The position numbers were made by a program, and so were the translations under genes. Below are positions 36,277-44,095 of a stretch of 64,000 nucleotides of DNA, in pieces. The DNA is from Longitalea arenae (GTDB lineage Bacteria; Bacteroidota; Bacteroidia; Chitinophagales; Chitinophagaceae): NCBI RefSeq assembly GCF_016924755.1, contig NZ_JAFFJX010000006.1, positions 124,001 to 188,000 of the forward strand, given 5' to 3'. A model generated the notes under the pieces. It did no database searches. It saw nothing but the letters and a program-made list of their open reading frames with translations, and was not told the origin of the DNA. Every line of letters begins with the position of its first letter. Positions within the stretch are counted from its first letter, which is position 1.

Positions 36277-38106
36277 TTACATTCGTTCAGGAACCCGGAT
36301 CCCCAGCAACGCCATACCCGATTTAAGGACCTGGGCAGTCATCTGGGTCGTTTGTAAACGCAATTCCATTTTAGCCGGTGATTCTGCTTTCAGCACGGAA
36401 TGTTTATCGTAAAATGAGTTGAAGGTCTTAGCCAGCAGGAATACATAATTGGCAATTACGCTGGGATTCATTTCCACACAGGCCTGTTGAAGCACCGTGC
36501 TGTATCTCTCCAGTGTAAGGATCATCTCTTTTTCAAGCGGTAAAAGATCGGTGCCAATGTCGCCGCCTGTTGGTTTTTCTTTCCGAAGCATACTCTGCAT
36601 ACGTGCATATGCATATTGCACAAAAGTGGCCGTAAAACCATGCAGGTCTATCGATTCTTCCGGATTAAAGATCATGCGTTTTTTAGGATCCACGCGCACC
36701 AGGAAGAACTTCAGTCCACCGGTACCGATGATCTCATACAATTCCTTTTTTGCTGCTTCCGTCAATCCTTCTGTTTTACCAAGCTCAATTGTTTTTCGCT
36801 CGGCTTCTTTCATCATTTCCTCCAGGATATCATCAGCATCTACCACGGTACCTTCCCGGGTCTTCATTCTGCCGGTAGGCAGTTCCACCATGCCATAGCT
36901 TAAATGGAAAATGCCGTCAGCCCCGGCGATGCCCAGTTTCTGACAGATCAACTTCAATACCTTAAAGTGATAATTCTGTTCATCGCCCACTACATAAACA
37001 CTGAGATCACAGTTGAATTCGTTCTGTTTGACTTCAGCCAGTCCAATATCCTGTGTGATGTACACCGCTGTACCATCGCGGCGGCGAACGATCTTTTCAT
37101 CGAGCCCTTCTTTGGTAAGATCCACCCAAACGCTGCCATCGTCTTTCTGGAAGAATACTTTTCTGCGCAGCCCTTCTTCTACCAGGTTCTTACCCAACAG
37201 GTACGTCTCACTTTCATAATACACTTTATCGAAGTCGCTGCCAATGCGTTTATAGGTTTCATCAAAACCTTTGTACACCCAGCTGTTCATGGTGCGCCAA
37301 AGCTCTACCACATCGGGTTTACCCGCTTCCCAGTCAACCAGCATTTGCTGGGCGGCTTTCATGATCGGGGCTTCCTTTTCCAACTCCTCCTTTTTGTCAT
37401 CCATGAATTTGAGCGCCTCTTCCTGTGTTTTCCCACATGCTATCAATTCCGCCAGTTTCTTTTCCTTTATGGGTTCCATTTGTTTCTTCAACTCGGTACC
37501 GAACATCACATAATAATCACCTACGAGGTGATCACCTTTAATGCCGGTGCTTTCGGGGGTAGCGCCATTGCCAAACAGTTGCCAGGCGATCATGCTTTTG
37601 CAGATGTGAATACCCCGGTCGTTGGCGATACAGGTCTTAACCACTTCATAGCCATTCGCTTTATAGATCTCCGCCACGCTCCAGCCCAGGAAATTATTTC
37701 TTAAGTGCCCCAGGTGCAGGGGTTTGTTGGTGTTGGGGGAGGAATACTCTACCATTACCCGTTTGCCGTTGCGCGGCAGCCTGCCATAATCGGGCTCATT
37801 GTACTGATCTTTTAAGAATTGCAGCCACCAGCTATCGCTCACGGTGAGATTTAGAAAGCCTTTGATCACATTAAAACCACTAAAAAGACTGGTGTTTCCG
37901 GCCAACAAAGCCTGACCCAGTTCATTTCCCAGGGCTTCGGGTTGTTTTTTCAGGGTCTTAAGCAGGGCAAAAATCACCACAGTATAATCGCCCTCAAATT
38001 CGGGCTTCGTTTCATTCACGGTGATATCGGCCGGTTCAATATCTACCTGGTACAAATGGTTGATCTGTGCGCTAACTGCCTTCTGAATAACAGGAACTAT
38101 TGCCAT
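36277..38106 (-). CDS. argS: Arginyl-tRNA synthetase
   Basis: Class I aminoacyl-tRNA synthetase charging tRNA-Arg. The Add-1 N-terminal domain (residues 1-100), the HIGH-type motif SSPNTNKPLHLGHLRNN, the GRMKTREG loop in the place of KMSK, and the DALR anticodon-binding end with the C-terminal RVPERM are all visible. I chose the ATG at 38106 (MAIVPVIQK, 609 residues) instead of 38154 because the extra 16 residues are not part of the family. Start of a divergent pair with the GtrA gene. Confidence 0.97.
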   Translation of the reverse strand: MAIVPVIQKAVSAQINHLYQVDIEPADITVNETKPEFEGDYTVVIFALLKTLKKQPEALGNELGQALLAGNTSLFSGFNVIKGFLNLTVSDSWWLQFLKDQYNEPDYGRLPRNGKRVMVEYSSPNTNKPLHLGHLRNNFLGWSVAEIYKANGYEVVKTCIANDRGIHICKSMIAWQLFGNGATPESTGIKGDHLVGDYYVMFGTELKKQMEPIKEKKLAELIACGKTQEEALKFMDDKKEELEKEAPIMKAAQQMLVDWEAGKPDVVELWRTMNSWVYKGFDETYKRIGSDFDKVYYESETYLLGKNLVEEGLRRKVFFQKDDGSVWVDLTKEGLDEKIVRRRDGTAVYITQDIGLAEVKQNEFNCDLSVYVVGDEQNYHFKVLKLICQKLGIAGADGIFHLSYGMVELPTGRMKTREGTVVDADDILEEMMKEAERKTIELGKTEGLTEAAKKELYEIIGTGGLKFFLVRVDPKKRMIFNPEESIDLHGFTATFVQYAYARMQSMLRKEKPTGGDIGTDLLPLEKEMILTLERYSTVLQQACVEMNPSVIANYVFLLAKTFNSFYDKHSVLKAESPAKMELRLQTTQMTAQVLKSGMALLGIRVPERM

Positions 38107-38297
38107 GCATTGATTTTGAGCCTGCAAAGTTAAGAAAACGGCTTCAAGCTGCATGATAAAGCGCAGCAGGTAAAGCTGTTTGAGCAGATAAAACTCAAAG
38201 AGCCACCCCGTGAGGCAGCTCCTGATTAGTTGTCTAGGGATTAAAACGTGTCAAATATGTAGGTTTTTGGCAGACTTAAAAACAATGTTAAATTTTC

Positions 38298-38311
38298 TTG
38301 ACCCAGGTCAA
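38298..38311. promoter_or_regulatory. Perfect palindrome TTGACC-CA-GGTCAA
   Basis: Fourteen-bp perfect inverted repeat in the 367-bp gap between argS and the GtrA gene; it has the spacing of Crp/Fnr-family sites (TTGAC-N4-GTCAA). A second inverted repeat, TATGC-N7-GCATA, lies at 38401-38417. Which gene they serve is unknown. Confidence 0.4.
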
Positions 38312-38445
38312 TGAAAAAGGCCTTAAACCTCCCATGTAAACGCTATTCTGGCAAAATTCAGTGGAGAAAAACGCGGAGGAACAGTTGAAACCCGGGAAAA
38401 TATGCACGATTTGCATAACCGCACCGGTCTTTATTGATATTCAAC

Positions 38446-38453
38446 TACCTTTG
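38446..38453 (+). promoter_or_regulatory. Bacteroidota -7 box TACCTTTG
   Basis: Exact match to TAnnTTTG, 20 bp before the GTG start of the GtrA gene, implying a very short leader. No good -33 TTG is found. Confidence 0.45.
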
Positions 38454-38473
38454 TCAGGTATAAAATACCGTAT

Positions 38474-39022
38474 GTGAAGAACCTGATCAATGCCGTAATA
38501 AACTTTTTTTATCCTTTTTTTCGCCGGTTAATGCCTTTGCAAACTTTCAGGTATGCAGCGTGTGGAGGCGGTAATACAATATTGGATATAACCCTGTACG
38601 CACTCAGTTATAATTTTCTTTTCAGAAAGCAGATGGTGCATACGCCGATCGGAATTTCGATCAGTCCATATATCGCCGCTTTCCTGGTCTCATTTACCAT
38701 TACCTTTCCATTGGGCTTTTATATGAGCCGCACGATTGTGTTTCCCGGCTCAACGCTGCGGGGCCGCATCCAGTTGTTCCGGTACTCATTGCTGGTAATA
38801 AGCTGTATTGCGCTCAACTATATCTTCATCAAACTTTTTGTTGAGCAATGTGGCTTGTATCCCACCTTATCAAAAGTATTAACCACCATCATCGTGGTGG
38901 CCTTCAGTTTTATCAGCCAGAAGAATTTTACTTTTAAGATAGATCCTGCGGCGGAAACACCGAAAGAAGCTGTTCCGCCAGGCAATGAGCCTATGCGCAA
39001 GGAAAAGGAAGTGGAGGTATAA
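38474..39022 (+). CDS. GtrA family membrane protein
   Basis: Small inner-membrane protein (182 residues) with four helices, of the GtrA/DPMS_TM family that moves lipid-linked sugars for glycosylation of the cell surface. The first helix region holds FRYAACGGGNTILDITLYAL, the family signature, and the last helix ends in FSFISQKNFTFK. Start is GTG at 38474; an overlapping ATG two bases upstream is immediately followed by TGA in its own frame. The C-terminal 30 residues are a charged tail. No glycosyltransferase is adjacent. Confidence 0.88.
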   Translation: MKNLINAVINFFYPFFRRLMPLQTFRYAACGGGNTILDITLYALSYNFLFRKQMVHTPIGISISPYIAAFLVSFTITFPLGFYMSRTIVFPGSTLRGRIQLFRYSLLVISCIALNYIFIKLFVEQCGLYPTLSKVLTTIIVVAFSFISQKNFTFKIDPAAETPKEAVPPGNEPMRKEKEVEV

Positions 39023-39031
39023 GGTGGGTGA

Positions 39032-39769
39032 TTATTTCACCCCGCCACTCCAGAACCAGTTCCCTTCTTCGGTATAATACCATTTTCCATTTCCATTCAC
39101 GGTTTCGCCCTGCATGGTAAAGCCGTCATAGGCCAGTTGAATACCGGCATTCACCATATTGGTTATCTTATACACCTTACCAGGGCCTGCCCGCAGGTTG
39201 AGGCGCGTTAAGGTAGTTACCTTGCCAAATTTTTCGGTTTTGCTGATCTGCCCGTTCACCACCTGGGTGCTGCCATTTACCAGGGCGATCAGTTTATCAA
39301 GATCTACTTTAAAACCCGGACAACTCTTCAATGAATAAATTTCATGGTGGCCGATGATATGCAAACGGTCGGCAGGAATGCTCCAGCGCTGACACATTTT
39401 CCTGATCAGTTCGGCACTCGTGGCATACATGGCATCCGTCCAGTCGCTGAGTTCATTGCCTTCGTGTTTCACCCCGATCGTGTAATAGTTAGGGTTAATG
39501 AACATACCGTCGGATGTTTTTTTGATCAGCGGCCAGGTTGGGTCATGAATACGGCCGGCATGCCAGGCCGTATCGGTTTCTTCAACGTATTGGTGTACTT
39601 CGCCATTTTTGCCAATACCGTAATGCGCCGAAACCTGCGACAAGGGGCTGCGGAACCAGCTATCGGTTCCGGCCAATGTACCATCCATAATATGAATGAC
39701 AATGGCTTCGGGGCGGTAGGTTCTTCTTCCCTGGGTAAAGTTGGGACTTAAAACAGATGTGATGTTCAT
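39032..39769 (-). CDS. N-acetylmuramoyl-L-alanine amidase (Amidase_2) with SH3 domain
   Basis: Zinc amidase of the PGRP/T7-lysozyme type that cuts peptidoglycan stem peptides. Zinc ligands are the histidine in IVIHIM, the histidine of IIGHHEI and the cysteine of LKSCPGF. After about residue 170 comes a bacterial SH3 domain (LTRLNLRAGPGKVYKI). No signal peptide is visible, so it is either released in another way or acts in the cytoplasm on recycled muropeptides. A polytopic membrane protein gene lies 9 bp upstream on the same strand, and the pair is surely one operon. Length of 245 residues. Confidence 0.88.
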   Translation of the reverse strand: MNITSVLSPNFTQGRRTYRPEAIVIHIMDGTLAGTDSWFRSPLSQVSAHYGIGKNGEVHQYVEETDTAWHAGRIHDPTWPLIKKTSDGMFINPNYYTIGVKHEGNELSDWTDAMYATSAELIRKMCQRWSIPADRLHIIGHHEIYSLKSCPGFKVDLDKLIALVNGSTQVVNGQISKTEKFGKVTTLTRLNLRAGPGKVYKITNMVNAGIQLAYDGFTMQGETVNGNGKWYYTEEGNWFWSGGVK

Positions 39770-39778
39770 ATAAATGTT

Positions 39779-40477
39779 TTAACCCTGTGCAGGTGTGTTC
39801 AAAGCTTCATCCACCACTTTTTCAGTATGGGTTTCTGAAGCGGTTCCTTTGTTTTCGGTGATCTTTAAAGCAGCATAGGTAGCCGAGCTCAAACCCAGCA
39901 GTATCAGGTTATTGTCACTTACAATGGGAATTAAGAAATCGGTAGAATGCAGCAGGCATTGGGCGAGGTTGGGATCCCCTTTTGCGAAGTCGGCCACGCA
40001 AAAATTAGGATCGCCGAGATTACCAAGCACCGATGCAATGAACCAGATCCCAAATACCGCATTGAATACAACAGCCTGGAACCGTTGAATGCTTACGCCG
40101 TTCTGATCGGAAAGGATGTCGAGAAAAAAGTTGCTGGTCTTGATATCCTGGTGGCGGAAAACCAGCGGATCCTGCTGATCTGCCAGGTCGATAACGCGGG
40201 CGGCGGTCATGGTGCCGGCGCTGATGCCGAGTAAGACCAGGGTAGAAGTATGCAAATTGGGAGCATGGCCGGTTTGCAGCATGATGGTGGTAAAAGCTGT
40301 GAGAATGATCACCGACCACCAGGCCAGCTGAACCCTCGACCAGCTGAAGGGCCGGGGACTGGCTTTACTAAGATCCCGCAGCATATTGAATTTTCGGTCG
40401 CAAACAAGAACGCCGGCAGTCAGGATTGCGAATAGGGCCCAGAACTGAAAAACCATAAGGATTGTTTTAAGGGACAT
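39779..40477 (-). CDS. Membrane protein of unknown function paired with amidase
   Basis: Inner-membrane protein of 232 residues with about four helices (residues 7-27, 51-66, 77-92, 137-155, and a weaker one near 190). It carries the local pattern PFSWSRVQLAWW and VLLGISAGTMTAARVID, seen in a group of uncharacterised bacterial membrane proteins, but I cannot name the family. The last 25 residues form a soluble acidic tail. It directly precedes the leaderless amidase (9-bp gap), so a role in export or regulation of that enzyme is an inference. Confidence 0.55.
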   Translation of the reverse strand: MSLKTILMVFQFWALFAILTAGVLVCDRKFNMLRDLSKASPRPFSWSRVQLAWWSVIILTAFTTIMLQTGHAPNLHTSTLVLLGISAGTMTAARVIDLADQQDPLVFRHQDIKTSNFFLDILSDQNGVSIQRFQAVVFNAVFGIWFIASVLGNLGDPNFCVADFAKGDPNLAQCLLHSTDFLIPIVSDNNLILLGLSSATYAALKITENKGTASETHTEKVVDEALNTPAQG

Positions 40478-40633
40478 TATTAAGACAATCGCTTTACTTT
40501 CAAAGGGAATGCCGGATTTTAAAAATCAGTTAATTAGGGATTTTAATAATGTAATAATGCTTCTGCTTCAATCGCTCTCATTTTTGGAATCTCATTGCTC
40601 TGTTCTCACACGAATTTTGGAACCTGTATTCCA

Positions 40634-40707
40634 TTATCCTATTATCACCTTATCGAATTATCACATCAGCAAATCAGCACATCAGCACATCAGCACATCA
40701 GCACATT
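40634..40707. repeat. ATTATCAC and CACATCAGC arrays
   Basis: TTATCACCTTATCGAATTATCACATCAGC followed by four CACATCAGC 9-mers. Both words recur elsewhere (50217, 54812, 59028, 59234). Confidence 0.75.
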
Positions 40708-40715
40708 GGTTTCCT

Positions 40716-40756
40716 TCTGCCACCCCGACTGACATTTTTGCACCCAATATCCCCAC
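40716..40756 (+). promoter_or_regulatory. Possible dnaK promoter region
   Basis: CTGCCACCCCGACTGACATT followed by TTTGCAC lies 50-85 bp before dnaK. CATTTTTG is one mismatch from TAnnTTTG. No CIRCE element is present. Weak inference. Confidence 0.2.
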
Positions 40757-40801
40757 GGCATAATCATTGATAACCATAAGGGAACATTAAATTCAGCATA
40801 T

Positions 40802-42712
40802 ATGGGAAAGATAATAGGAATTGACCTCGGTACCACCAATAGCTGCGTTGCAGTCATGGAAGGAAATGAACCGGTGGTGATTGCCAATGACGAGGGACGC
40901 CGTACCACCCCGTCTGTAGTGGCTTTTCTGAAAAACGGCGAACGTAAAGTAGGTGACCCGGCTAAACGCCAGGCCATCACGAACCCGCACAATACCATCA
41001 TGAGCGTTAAACGTTTCATGGGCCGCCGGTTCGATGAGGTGACAGAAGAGATCAGCCACTGGAGCTATAAAGTGGCAAAAGGTGACAATAATACGGTACG
41101 TATTGACATAGACGGCCGTTTATATACACCCCAGGAATTATCTGCCATGATCCTTCAGAAAATGAAGAAAACGGCTGAAGATTACCTGGGTCAGGAAGTT
41201 AATGAGGCCGTAATTACCGTTCCGGCTTATTTTAACGACGCGCAGCGTCAGGCTACCAAAGAGGCTGGTGAGATCGCCGGTTTGAATGTTCGCCGGATCG
41301 TGAACGAGCCAACGGCAGCTGCTCTGGCCTATGGACTCGATAAAGGCAAACACGACCAGAAGATCGCTGTATTTGACCTCGGTGGCGGTACATTCGATAT
41401 TTCTGTACTGGAACTGGGTGATGGTGTCTTCGAAGTGAAATCAACCAATGGTGATACCCACCTGGGTGGTGACGACTTCGATAAAGTGATCATGGACTGG
41501 CTGGCCAACGAATTTAAGAACGACGAATCCGTTGACCTGCGCAAAGATCCCATGGCCTTGCAGCGGTTGAAAGAAGCGGCTGAAAAAGCAAAGATCGAAT
41601 TGTCTTCTTCTGCCGAAACAGAGATCAACCTGCCTTATATCACAGCTGTTGACGGGGTACCTAAACACCTGGTCAAAAAGCTGAGCCGTAGCAAATTCGA
41701 ACAATTAAGCGATAAATTATTTGAGCGCTGTCTGCGTCCTTGCGAACAGGCGCTGAAAGATGCCGGCTTATCAGCTTCGCAAATCGACGAAGTGATCCTG
41801 GTAGGTGGTAGTACCCGTATTCCCAAAGTACAGGAAATTGTCGAGAAATTCTTTGGCAGGAAACCGAATAAAGGGGTGAACCCCGATGAAGTGGTAGCCG
41901 TTGGCGCTGCTATCCAGGGCGCCGTACTCACCGGTGAAGTAAAAGACGTACTCTTGCTCGACGTAACACCGCTGAGCCTGGGTATTGAAACCATGGGTGG
42001 TGTAATGACCCGCCTGATCGATTCCAATACGACGATCCCGACCAAAAAATCGGAAGTGTTCTCAACCGCCAGCGATAACCAGCCCGGTGTTGAGATCCAT
42101 GTACTGCAGGGCGAACGTCCGATGGCCAACCAGAACAAGAGCCTCGGCCGCTTCCAGCTGACCGACATTCCACCTGCACCCCGCGGTGTTCCGCAGATCG
42201 AAGTAACCTTCGATATCGATGCCAACGGTATCCTGCATGTTACCGCTAAAGATAAAGGCACTGGTAAAGAACAAAAGATAAGGATCGAAGCCGGTAGCGG
42301 TCTCAGCAAAGATGAGATCGAAAAAATGAAAGCCGAAGCCAGGGCCAATGAAGCCACTGACAAGGCTGCCCGTGAAAAAGTGGATAAGATCAACCAGGCC
42401 GACAGCCTGATCTTCCAAACCGAAAAACAATTGAAAGAATACGGCGATAAGATCCCGGCCGATAAAAAAGCGCCTATTGAAACAGCGCTGAACAAATTGA
42501 AAGAAGCGCACAAATCGCAGGACGTTGGCGCCATCGATGCGGCAACCGCTGAAATGAACAATGCGTGGACCGCGGCCAGCGAAGAATTGTACAAAGCCAG
42601 CCAGGGTACACAAGCCGGTGGTCAACAACAAACCGGTGGCCAGCAACAAGGCGGCAATAACGGCGGTGGCGGTGAAAATGTAACCGATGCCGAATACGAA
42701 GAAGTGAAATAA
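40802..42712 (+). CDS. dnaK: Chaperone Hsp70
   Basis: Major ATP-dependent chaperone. The ATPase domain begins [14 protein letters not shown] and contains [15 protein letters not shown] and [11 protein letters not shown]; the substrate domain carries [17 protein letters not shown]; the C-terminal lid ends with a G/Q-rich tail and EEVK. At 636 residues it is full length. grpE and dnaJ are not adjacent, so this is the free-standing dnaK arrangement common in Bacteroidota. Confidence 0.98.
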   Translation: MGKIIGIDLGTTNSCVAVMEGNEPVVIANDEGRRTTPSVVAFLKNGERKVGDPAKRQAITNPHNTIMSVKRFMGRRFDEVTEEISHWSYKVAKGDNNTVRIDIDGRLYTPQELSAMILQKMKKTAEDYLGQEVNEAVITVPAYFNDAQRQATKEAGEIAGLNVRRIVNEPTAAALAYGLDKGKHDQKIAVFDLGGGTFDISVLELGDGVFEVKSTNGDTHLGGDDFDKVIMDWLANEFKNDESVDLRKDPMALQRLKEAAEKAKIELSSSAETEINLPYITAVDGVPKHLVKKLSRSKFEQLSDKLFERCLRPCEQALKDAGLSASQIDEVILVGGSTRIPKVQEIVEKFFGRKPNKGVNPDEVVAVGAAIQGAVLTGEVKDVLLLDVTPLSLGIETMGGVMTRLIDSNTTIPTKKSEVFSTASDNQPGVEIHVLQGERPMANQNKSLGRFQLTDIPPAPRGVPQIEVTFDIDANGILHVTAKDKGTGKEQKIRIEAGSGLSKDEIEKMKAEARANEATDKAAREKVDKINQADSLIFQTEKQLKEYGDKIPADKKAPIETALNKLKEAHKSQDVGAIDAATAEMNNAWTAASEELYKASQGTQAGGQQQTGGQQQGGNNGGGGENVTDAEYEEVK

Positions 42713-42866
42713 GAGGACGGAGATTATAAAAGACGAAGGTCCCCTTTCGAGTGATCGGGAGGGGATTTTTCTTTATATGCAAACCGGGCGGAAAGTAAAT
42801 GCATTTGCTTCCAATTCCAGACGGCTGTTTATATCTTGCAGTACCAAAAAACAATAAACCCTATTT

Positions 42867-43709
42867 ATGAATCCGGCAATTGTGAGATCATATTTATCTA
42901 GCCTTACCCTGGCACTGATCATTACAGCCATAACTTCCTGCAAAAAAGATACAACTTCAGCGTTTGATCCAAACGGCACCAAATTATCAAAAGTAATCAC
43001 TACCTATTCGTTCCGGGGCAGCGCCGAATACACAAACATATACCAATTTTACTATGATAGCCTGAACCGGGTAATTGAGATCACAGCGTCTGCTTTTGAT
43101 TCCGTTAAAAGCATAAAGTACTTTTATAATAATAATCAACAACGACCTTATAAATGTGTTGACAGTACTTCAAATCCCACCAAAGAAACTTATTATAGTT
43201 ATGATACTAACGGAAGGATAGTAACCGACTCTATATTTGGCATATCTGTTGGTCTCAACACCTATGCTTTAACAAGATATAACTGGTCAGATACCAGGAT
43301 CCTGACAAGCACCGCATTGCCGGTATCAAATGGAGTTGCCATAAGCAGTGATTCATCTTTCATAACGAATAATAATATTACCGCACAATTCGGCACTACA
43401 GGCCCCATTGGCCTGGGAATGACCGGTTTTATTAACGTATATGACAATAAAAACAACCCGTTAAATACATTAAATATACGTGCTGTAACAGCATTAAGAG
43501 GAATAGGTGGACTGGTTTCACCCGGATACAGTAAAAACAATATCATCGAAAGCAGGTTCGGGTCATATCCACTATCTGGTACGCTTGGTTTTATAGAGCA
43601 ATCAAAAACTAATTATAGTTACCAATACAACACAGCGGGCCTGCCGGTTGAATGCGAGGTAAGCGGAACTTTAGTTAGTGGTATGATAAAATACTTCTAC
43701 ACCAAGTAA
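42867..43709 (+). CDS. Lipoprotein with YD-like beta repeats
   Basis: Exported 280-residue lipoprotein; lipobox AITSC places the lipidated cysteine at 25. The mature part has alternating strands with Y/F-Y-D/N-x-x-N-R turns (FYYDSLNRVIEI, YYSYDTNGRIVTD, SYQYNTAGLPVEC), similar to the sheet proteins often annotated as DUF4595-type in Bacteroidota. Function unknown. A TTG-N22-TATATCTTG sequence at 42806-42839 is a plausible promoter, and a perfect hairpin follows at 43721. Confidence 0.65.
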   Translation: MNPAIVRSYLSSLTLALIITAITSCKKDTTSAFDPNGTKLSKVITTYSFRGSAEYTNIYQFYYDSLNRVIEITASAFDSVKSIKYFYNNNQQRPYKCVDSTSNPTKETYYSYDTNGRIVTDSIFGISVGLNTYALTRYNWSDTRILTSTALPVSNGVAISSDSSFITNNNITAQFGTTGPIGLGMTGFINVYDNKNNPLNTLNIRAVTALRGIGGLVSPGYSKNNIIESRFGSYPLSGTLGFIEQSKTNYSYQYNTAGLPVECEVSGTLVSGMIKYFYTK

Positions 43710-43720
43710 ACTGTTTAACA

Positions 43721-43750
43721 TAGCAAAAGCCCCGCATGGGGCTTTTGCTA
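43721..43750. terminator. Perfect hairpin terminator
   Basis: Thirteen-bp stem TAGCAAAAGCCCC / GGGGCTTTTGCTA with a 4-nt loop GCAT. It separates the lipoprotein gene from the convergent small gene and works on both strands. Confidence 0.85.
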
Positions 43751-43860
43751 TACCGTACGTTGTTAAAACGGTTAATTGTATATGCTTCCATTAACTGCAG
43801 ACAACTGCTCTGCAAATTTCAGGTGGCTGATAAAAACGGGACTGATCAAAATGCGCTATT

Positions 43861-44022
43861 CTATTCCCTTCCCGGTTTCTTATCACCGTCATATAATTCA
43901 TCCCACCAGTCCACCACCTTGTCTGACTCCAGCAATGCCTTTACCTGTTCTAGGATTGACTGATTGTCACATTTATCAATGAGTTCATGCAGCTCTTTTT
44001 TTATTGGCAAGTCCATAATCAT
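43861..44022 (-). CDS. Small protein, antitoxin-like
   Basis: A 53-residue acidic protein (starting MIMDLPIKKELHEL, ending DELYDGDKKPGRE). The ELHELIDKCDNQSILEQVKA start and the following LLESDKVVDWWDEL recall the N-terminal part of Bacteroidota addiction-module antitoxins, which normally continue 15-20 residues further; here it stops early, and no toxin gene follows. An exact -7 box TAAATTTG sits 9 bp before the start, so the mRNA would be nearly leaderless. Alternative start at 44016. I consider it a real but perhaps truncated gene. Confidence 0.5.
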   Translation of the reverse strand: MIMDLPIKKELHELIDKCDNQSILEQVKALLESDKVVDWWDELYDGDKKPGRE

Positions 44023-44030
44023 GCTTTTCT

Positions 44031-44038
44031 CAAATTTA
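44031..44038 (-). promoter_or_regulatory. -7 box TAAATTTG of the small gene
   Basis: Exact TAnnTTTG on the minus strand, 9 bp upstream of the ATG at 44022. No TTG -33 element at the usual distance. Confidence 0.4.
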
Positions 44039-44095
44039 ACGAATTTCCATTTAATCAGTTTGCATTAGCATATTAATTAGACATTAACCCGTTAT

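Noticed and set aside
36904-37704. 266-residue plus-strand protein opposite argS
   Set aside because: Shadow of argS.
39032-40477. Prophage lysis cassette
   Set aside because: No holin, capsid, tail or integrase gene is near; the amidase pair stands alone.
41635-42594. 319-residue minus-strand protein opposite dnaK
   Set aside because: Shadow of dnaK; no family resemblance, and the plus frame is certain.
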